Below the pieces are notes generated by a model. The model had not been told where the DNA came from. It ran no database searches and saw only the letters and a program-made list of their open reading frames with translations. DNA of 64,000 bases, from assembly GCA_019636445.1 (NCBI GenBank), contig JAHBXO010000015.1, positions 52,662-116,661 of the forward strand, given 5' to 3'. Origin of the DNA: Gemmataceae bacterium. Its GTDB lineage: Bacteria; Planctomycetota; Planctomycetia; Gemmatales; Gemmataceae. A program made the translations under genes and the position numbers. Below are positions 59,701 through 64,000 of the stretch, piece by piece. Numbering within the stretch: the first letter of the stretch is position 1; every line of letters starts with the position of its first letter.

Positions 59701-62645
59701 TTTTCGGGGACACGGTCCCGTACCCCGACCCCGAGTACTTCGAGCGGGGCTGGGAGCGCTGGAAGGACTTCTTCCGCGGGCTCGGCCTGGTCAGCGTCCC
59801 AGAGGCGCCGGATCTGGTCGCCTACATCGACCGACTGTGCGAGGACGCGGAGTCGGGGGTGAGCGGGCGGCTCGCGGGGCGCATCCTGAAGGTCTTCGAG
59901 CACATCGACGACCGTTGGGCGGAGTTGTCCCGCCAGCCGGTCGGGGACGATGACGAAGAGGATCTGGCTTCAGCCCTCCGGGAGAGAGCCTGGCTCCCGG
60001 CCGAGACGAGCGCGCGGGGGCTGCGGCGCTGGCCGGGCGCGCTGAAACCCGAGGACCGATTGTATCGACCGGACGAGTTGCACCTGCCGGCGCAAGCCAA
60101 CCTCGTCAGCAGCCAGCGCCCGATCTTCGCCCGAGCCCGCATCAAGGCGGAGGTGCAGCGTGCGCTCGGTTTTTTGACCGAGGTGCCACTCGACACCGCC
60201 CTCGAACACCTCGACCGCCTCCTGGCCCTCTGGGAATCCGGTGACCGGCCCACGCCGGAGGTATTCGAGTCCGCACTGCAGGACGTCTACCGCCACCTGG
60301 CCGGATTCGCCAAGTCTCCCGCGGCGGCCGGCATCGCGGCGCGCTACGCCGGTGTCGCCTGCCTCTGGTATCGCCGGCGGCTCTGGGATCCCGAACACGC
60401 CTTCCGCGCCAAGGTACCCTTCTTCGGCGACCGGCGAGTGACGATCCACGTCAAGGAGGCATCGATCCGCCCGGCTTACCCGCTCCTGGGCATGCGCGAG
60501 TCCCCGTGTCTCGACGACTACTTGGCCTACCTGGACGAACTCGTTGAAGAGTTCGGCGAGAATCCGCTTCCCGAGGACGAGGTCGACCGGCTCGTGGAGG
60601 TCTACCGCCGGATCGGGGAGGAGTACCGGGCCGACGAAGCGGCAGAACGTACTTTCCCCCTCCTGACTGAGGACCGGGTTCTGGTCGACAGCGAGGGCGT
60701 GTTCTACGACGACGCCCCGTGGTTCCGAGACCGGATTCAGGATCCGCGCGTGCGGTTCCTGCACCGCGGCCTGCCCGTGACGGTCACCCAACTGCGGTGG
60801 GTGCGCTCACTCGCGGGCGAGGTGAAGGAGTGCCCCACGGGCGACGGGACACCCACGCGCAACCCGGAGGCGTCCCGGCGCGTGGTGGGGCTCGAGGCGT
60901 TGATTCGCTCGCCGGAGTTTCGCCACGGCGTCGGCCGGCTCGTCTACCACGAGCACGGCGTCCACCGAACCTCGATCGCCGGGTGGCTCGCCGGGACCAG
61001 CGTGGTCGCTCTGCGCGAGCTGACCTCCGAGCTGGTCCTGCCGCTCGACGGGGAAGACACCGTCGTCGGCTCCGGGCCGGCGAACCAGTACCTGGACTTC
61101 GCCGAGAACCGGATCCTGTTGGACGGCAACGCGGGCAAACTGATCCGGCCGTTCCTGGCCGAAGCCATCAACACGGGGCTGTCGGAGCACCGGCTTCAGA
61201 ACCTGTCGCCGCTCGAGGTGATCCTCGACTGCGAACCCGCGGAGATCGACCAGACTCTGACGCGACTCCGCATCAAGCCGATCGACGACGAAATGGCATT
61301 CGCCCCGCCTGAGGCGAACGACGAGTGGAGCGACGACTCCGACGAGCCGACGGAGGCAATCGAGGACTCTCCCGAAACGGGAGACCCGAGCGGGGATTCG
61401 GTCGAATCCGGCGAGGCGGCCGGGGGTGGCGAGGTCGAGTTTCCCGAACCGGATGCGGAGCCGGGTGAGGGCGCGCAGCCCGCCGGAGACGATTCGGACG
61501 GGGAGCGGACGGGAGAACCAGGGGACGGGCATCACGCCACCCCGGCACGACCACTCGGGCCTCCCTCCCATTCCGGATCGCCAGCCGGCCGCGGAGGGGT
61601 CGGGGGCAGCCGTGCCCCTTCCTCAGGCGACGCGGCCCCCCGCCGGCCCGTCGGAGACGCCCCCCGCGATCGGGTCCGAGAGCCGGCGAGGGGACCCGCC
61701 GATGCGCCGGCGACGGGATCCTCGTCGGCCGGCACACCCTCGACTGAATCGCGACCGGCGCGCCCCGTGGGTCCTCCCACGACGAACCCAAACCCCCGGC
61801 AAACCCCGGGCACCCGGACCGGCGCGCCGGGGGCGGGGGAACCGACTGGTCAGGAGCGGCACAGCCCGCACGGCCGCACCTCGACACCCCCGAACGGCCA
61901 GCACTCGGGAGGTGCGGGGACCGACCGCGAACTGAGGATGCGGCGCCGAGATCGGCGCCGCCGGGAGAGGAGCGAACGGGGGCGGGACCGGATCGTGACC
62001 TACGTCTCGTTCGGCTCGGGGGGGGCGACGGACAGTCCCCCTCCGGTCCTCTCCGAGACCGAGCGCATGGAGCGGATCGCTCTCGGCGACGCCGCCGCCG
62101 ACCTCGTCTGCGCGTTCGAGCGCGAGCACGGCCGCAACCCCGTCAAACTCGCCCACAACCACCCGGGATGGGACGTCGACTCGTTCGACGTCCGACGGGT
62201 CGAGTCCGGACTGACCGCGGGCAGCGCCCCTCGGATGATCGAGGTGAAAGGGATTCGGGGGCCGTGGACGCGGCAGGGCGTGGCCATCTCCCGGCGTCAG
62301 TTCGAGGCCGCCCGCGAGTACGGTGAGCGGTACTGGCTGTACGTGGTGGAGTTCGCCGACGACCCGTCCCGGGCGCGGATCCACCCGATCCACAACCCGT
62401 ACTCTCGGATCACCCAGTTCTGGTTTGACGGCGGCTGGCGGCAGCTCGCGGACCCGGCCGAGGCCCCGTCGGCGGCGTGCCGGTTGGTCGTGGGGCAGCG
62501 GATCTCTCTGGGCAACGCGGGCGAAGGGGTCGTCGAGCGGCTGGAGGAGCGCGGGGCGCTGCGGGTCGTTCACGTGCGGCTCGACGACGGCACCCTGGTG
62601 CGCCGGCCGTTCAACCCGGCGACGATGCGGCCCGCGGGCGGGTGA
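56769..62645 (+). CDS. Giant sacsin-like ATPase with C-terminal DUF3883 domain
   Basis: 1958 residues from ATG 56769; ATG 56631 is in frame but reads through poor sequence. The N-terminal GHKL/HSP90-like ATPase of sacsin type is clear: GIGIIKELAQNADDAGARLL (~37), FVNDSVFTEDDFDRI and TGQFGKGFNTVYNVTDWPSF (~115). A ~1400-residue middle has no catalytic motif. Residues ~1510-1760 are a Pro/Gly/Arg-rich disordered linker, followed by DUF3883 (~1790-1900: GWDVDSFDVRRVESGL, IEVKGIRGPWTRQGVAISRR) with a nuclease-like IEVKG, and a small beta domain. Similar ATPase-nuclease proteins are found in defence islands. It ends 13 bases before the NERD helicase. Confidence 0.78.
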   Translation: MITHNATSRAAGSPFGRIPSLTAQIKELIHDYPEGIGIIKELAQNADDAGARLLEVVIDRRTHPSSSLPVPAMSALQGPALLFVNDSVFTEDDFDRIQEIYRSGKVRAADKTGQFGKGFNTVYNVTDWPSFVTGERVAFFDPHCSLVPGATRLNPGRYWTLGECWDQFPDLLAPFAEAGLERGAAHFERTAFRLPFRTAAQAAQSEISRKPFGEESLNGLIAELAEVRESLLLFLKRLEGLRLREISATGARRDLVVVETTNVEEVRRKRGELLAALHGDATDVVRRLQGQSPVLISYRHEFRSAWADQNGGTATQDSTWRVLHCLNLDGAGKLAETVEAMLAGDVKAVPLGGAAARVVPAPDEEVPPLAHGRVYCSLPLPIETGLPVHLNGFFDLDSSRHSLTTETGLTGGARVRGRWNRLLVEHVVAPAYAHLIDHLAGDVGDENAPAYYGHWPRPDSPLAAPLNTLVGAVYRMLAPLDVVRVGDSARWRPVGKVHLLPPGWDDLGPPLSADGVALAEPALPDVIVAGFRQASVTVHTVSPQFVRDRLRQVKRVPHPGFPLAQAPRACLRQRAWLETLLRFCLSDGPKDLTDLPLALMAVGQLRSFGSDPKYLIFAAGTEERRIFSRQPHWFLDAGYAEACGLAAAPVPSGLSWMTPGEVLRLLPVVLPDGKGLRLNPDSEGAGFPTVGWLTSLYHYLLAVAGGGHRWSRDGFVKLPLVPDQTGTLHCPGKPSTPLLGHEEEMEGLGGVLQALGAPLVTAPPALRDAIAAFAAAVPNFIWKLTGPDLIDTLGSLDSDSFPDYRADVHPPLLDYLARPQWTAEVYRARPERLPDLRSLPIFPTADGRVVDLEGDVFIPGDYTPPACVRSVTLLQCGPANAWVRLLELAGVPRLTRARFIEDYLLPEYPALAPADKLTALRWLRDNLDRAQTEVEDEEGAAESLREALGAAELIRCTDKEFRSAVDVYDPDSELIRDLFGDTVPYPDPEYFERGWERWKDFFRGLGLVSVPEAPDLVAYIDRLCEDAESGVSGRLAGRILKVFEHIDDRWAELSRQPVGDDDEEDLASALRERAWLPAETSARGLRRWPGALKPEDRLYRPDELHLPAQANLVSSQRPIFARARIKAEVQRALGFLTEVPLDTALEHLDRLLALWESGDRPTPEVFESALQDVYRHLAGFAKSPAAAGIAARYAGVACLWYRRRLWDPEHAFRAKVPFFGDRRVTIHVKEASIRPAYPLLGMRESPCLDDYLAYLDELVEEFGENPLPEDEVDRLVEVYRRIGEEYRADEAAERTFPLLTEDRVLVDSEGVFYDDAPWFRDRIQDPRVRFLHRGLPVTVTQLRWVRSLAGEVKECPTGDGTPTRNPEASRRVVGLEALIRSPEFRHGVGRLVYHEHGVHRTSIAGWLAGTSVVALRELTSELVLPLDGEDTVVGSGPANQYLDFAENRILLDGNAGKLIRPFLAEAINTGLSEHRLQNLSPLEVILDCEPAEIDQTLTRLRIKPIDDEMAFAPPEANDEWSDDSDEPTEAIEDSPETGDPSGDSVESGEAAGGGEVEFPEPDAEPGEGAQPAGDDSDGERTGEPGDGHHATPARPLGPPSHSGSPAGRGGVGGSRAPSSGDAAPRRPVGDAPRDRVREPARGPADAPATGSSSAGTPSTESRPARPVGPPTTNPNPRQTPGTRTGAPGAGEPTGQERHSPHGRTSTPPNGQHSGGAGTDRELRMRRRDRRRRERSERGRDRIVTYVSFGSGGATDSPPPVLSETERMERIALGDAAADLVCAFEREHGRNPVKLAHNHPGWDVDSFDVRRVESGLTAGSAPRMIEVKGIRGPWTRQGVAISRRQFEAAREYGERYWLYVVEFADDPSRARIHPIHNPYSRITQFWFDGGWRQLADPAEAPSAACRLVVGQRISLGNAGEGVVERLEERGALRVVHVRLDDGTLVRRPFNPATMRPAGG

Positions 62646-62658
62646 GGGGGGCAGGCCA

Positions 62659-64000
62659 GTGGCGAAAATGATCCCGGCGCTCACGGAGGAGCAACTCAAC
62701 AACCTCGACTCCCAGGCGGAGGCGCGTGTCTACCGGCTCTGCCGGGACGGCCTGCCCGAGCGCGTCGTCGTGCTCCACCGCATCGAGTGGATCGTGCGGC
62801 ACGCCGGCGGCGGGGCGCAGGACGGGGAGGCCGACTTCCTGGTGTGCGACCCGGAGGGCGCCGTGTTGGTGCTCGAGGTCAAGGGCGGGGGAATCACGTT
62901 CGACCCGACGACCGACGAGTGGTGGTCGACCGACGGCCGTGGGACCAGGCACGCGATCCAGGACCCGTTCCGCCAGGCCCGCGGGGCGAAGTACGCGGTC
63001 CTCGGCAAGCTACAGGAGCACCGGCGGTGGTCGCAGCTCCGCGCGGGGAAGATCGTCCTCGGGCACGCGGTCCTTTTCCCCGACGTGGACGACGTCAGCC
63101 CGTTCGAGGTCGCACGCAGCCCCCGCCCGGTGGTGGCCGGGCGCCTCGACGTCGCCGACTTCGTCAAATGGTGGCGCGGGCTGACGGCGTACTGGCGGAA
63201 CCAGGACTTTTCACTCAAGCCGCCCGGGAAGGGCGTCGTCGGCCTGGCCGAAGAAGTCTTCGCACGCCCCGCGACCGCCCGGAAGCTCGTGGCGGCCCAC
63301 TTGGCGGAAGAAGAAGCGATCCGGGTCCGCCTCACCGCCCAACAGGCCCGGATCCTCGGCGTGCTCGGGGGCCGGCGGCGCGCGGCCATCCGCGGCGGCG
63401 CCGGAACGGGGAAGAGCCTGCTCGCCGCGGAGAAAGCCAAGCGACTCGCCGCCGAGGGCTTCCGAACCTTGTTGCTGTGCTACAACCGCCCCCTGGCGGA
63501 GCACCTGGGGTCGGCCTGTGCGGGAACGACGGGGCTGGAGGTGGCCAACTTCCACACCCTCTGCGGCCACCGCTGCGAGCTCGCCAAACAGCGCGGGCGG
63601 AATCTGACCGCGGAGGCGGAAGAGGCTTACCCCGGCGCGAGCTACTACGACGTGATCCTCCCCAGCGCGCTGGCCTACTCGGCGGACGTCCTCCCCGACC
63701 GGTACGACGCGGTGGTGATCGACGAGGGGCAGGACTTCCGCGACGAGTACTGGTTCGCGATTGAGATGCTTCTGACGGACTCCGAGAAGAGCCCGCTGTA
63801 CGTGTTCTTCGACCCCAACCAGGCGCTCTACACGACGGCGGCCGGGTTCCCGATCACGGACGAGCCGTTCACGCTACTCGCGAACTGTCGGAACACGCGG
63901 GCGATCCACGAGCTGTGTTACCGCTTCTACCGGGGCGAAGCGGTCGAGCCGCCGGACATCCCGGGGCTTCCGGTGGACACGGTCTGCGCTCCCACGCTCA
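62659..64000 (+). CDS. NERD-domain SF1 (UvrD-like) helicase, cut by window end
   Basis: Starts at GTG 62659 (GAGGGGGGCAGG upstream; ATG 62668 possible) and is open to the last base, 447 codons visible. The N-terminal NERD nuclease-related domain has DGEADFLVCDPEGAVLVLEV then KGGG (D...E-x-K). The helicase core shows Walker A RGGAGTGKSLLAAEKAK (~249), FRTLLLCYNRPLAEHLG (Ia), VVIDEGQDF (II, ~355), YVFFDPNQALY (III) and LLANCRNTRAIHEL (IV). The missing C-terminus should hold motifs V-VI. Its spacing behind the sacsin-like gene suggests one operon and a joint DNA-processing defence function. Confidence 0.85.
   Translation, partial: MAKMIPALTEEQLNNLDSQAEARVYRLCRDGLPERVVVLHRIEWIVRHAGGGAQDGEADFLVCDPEGAVLVLEVKGGGITFDPTTDEWWSTDGRGTRHAIQDPFRQARGAKYAVLGKLQEHRRWSQLRAGKIVLGHAVLFPDVDDVSPFEVARSPRPVVAGRLDVADFVKWWRGLTAYWRNQDFSLKPPGKGVVGLAEEVFARPATARKLVAAHLAEEEAIRVRLTAQQARILGVLGGRRRAAIRGGAGTGKSLLAAEKAKRLAAEGFRTLLLCYNRPLAEHLGSACAGTTGLEVANFHTLCGHRCELAKQRGRNLTAEAEEAYPGASYYDVILPSALAYSADVLPDRYDAVVIDEGQDFRDEYWFAIEMLLTDSEKSPLYVFFDPNQALYTTAAGFPITDEPFTLLANCRNTRAIHELCYRFYRGEAVEPPDIPGLPVDTVCAPTL

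Overview
This window is GC-rich bacterial DNA whose gene families (DUF2924/recombinase/HTH trio, HARE-HTH protein, protease-capsid fusion, sacsin-like ATPase with DUF3883) suggest a planctomycete, probably of the Gemmata group. That assignment is an inference from gene content and composition; there is no rRNA or other direct marker. The layout is a defence island interrupted by an apparently complete tailed prophage.

Positions 1-5490 hold the C-terminal part of a type III restriction (Res) subunit, a 42-nt 3' fragment of a tRNA-Asp gene followed by its terminator (a likely attachment-site scar), and a large protein with a predicted N-terminal nuclease-like region.

Positions ~5500-38420 are a siphovirus-like prophage, almost all on the + strand. 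The integration module has a small ORF, DUF2924, a large serine recombinase and an HTH protein. It is followed by a LexA-type repressor with a palindrome-rich promoter and a sigma-like factor. Replication genes are an AAA_24 ATPase, DUF669, RusA, an SF2 helicase and a PrimPol-helicase; then come an HNH nuclease, a ParB-methyltransferase and a DUF1937 protein. Two genes lie on the opposite strand. The packaging and structural genes are terminase, portal, protease-capsid fusion, DUF2190, head-tail connectors, tail tube, a secreted trypsin-like protease, tail chaperones with a probable -1 frameshift, tape measure, tail protein and a Ser-rich fibre-like protein. Two glycosyltransferases and a methyltransferase-like protein end the prophage. 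A ~45-bp palindrome-containing element occurs three times, each just upstream of a gene block, and may be the prophage's own promoter or operator.

Positions 38700-64000 return to defence genes: a PD-(D/E)xK nuclease, a phosphorothioation-associated methyltransferase (- strand), and a divergent operon resembling type 4 BREX. That operon encodes DUF4007, a BrxC-like ATPase, a PAPS-reductase-like BrxP/DndC protein, a second DUF4007, a small protein, a second BrxC/PglY-like ATPase, PglZ, and a BrxL-like AAA+ protein. The BrxL-like protein appears to have a complete Ser/Thr kinase where the Lon-like domain normally sits. The operon probably marks DNA with sulfur and restricts unmarked phage DNA. 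It is followed by a helicase remnant, a ~1950-residue sacsin-like ATPase ending in DUF3883, and a NERD-domain SF1 helicase that runs off the window.

The strongest candidates for undescribed biology are the BREX4-like operon with duplicated DUF4007/ATPase modules and the BrxL-kinase fusion, the three-copy prophage control element, and the Ser-rich fibre next to glycosyltransferases.
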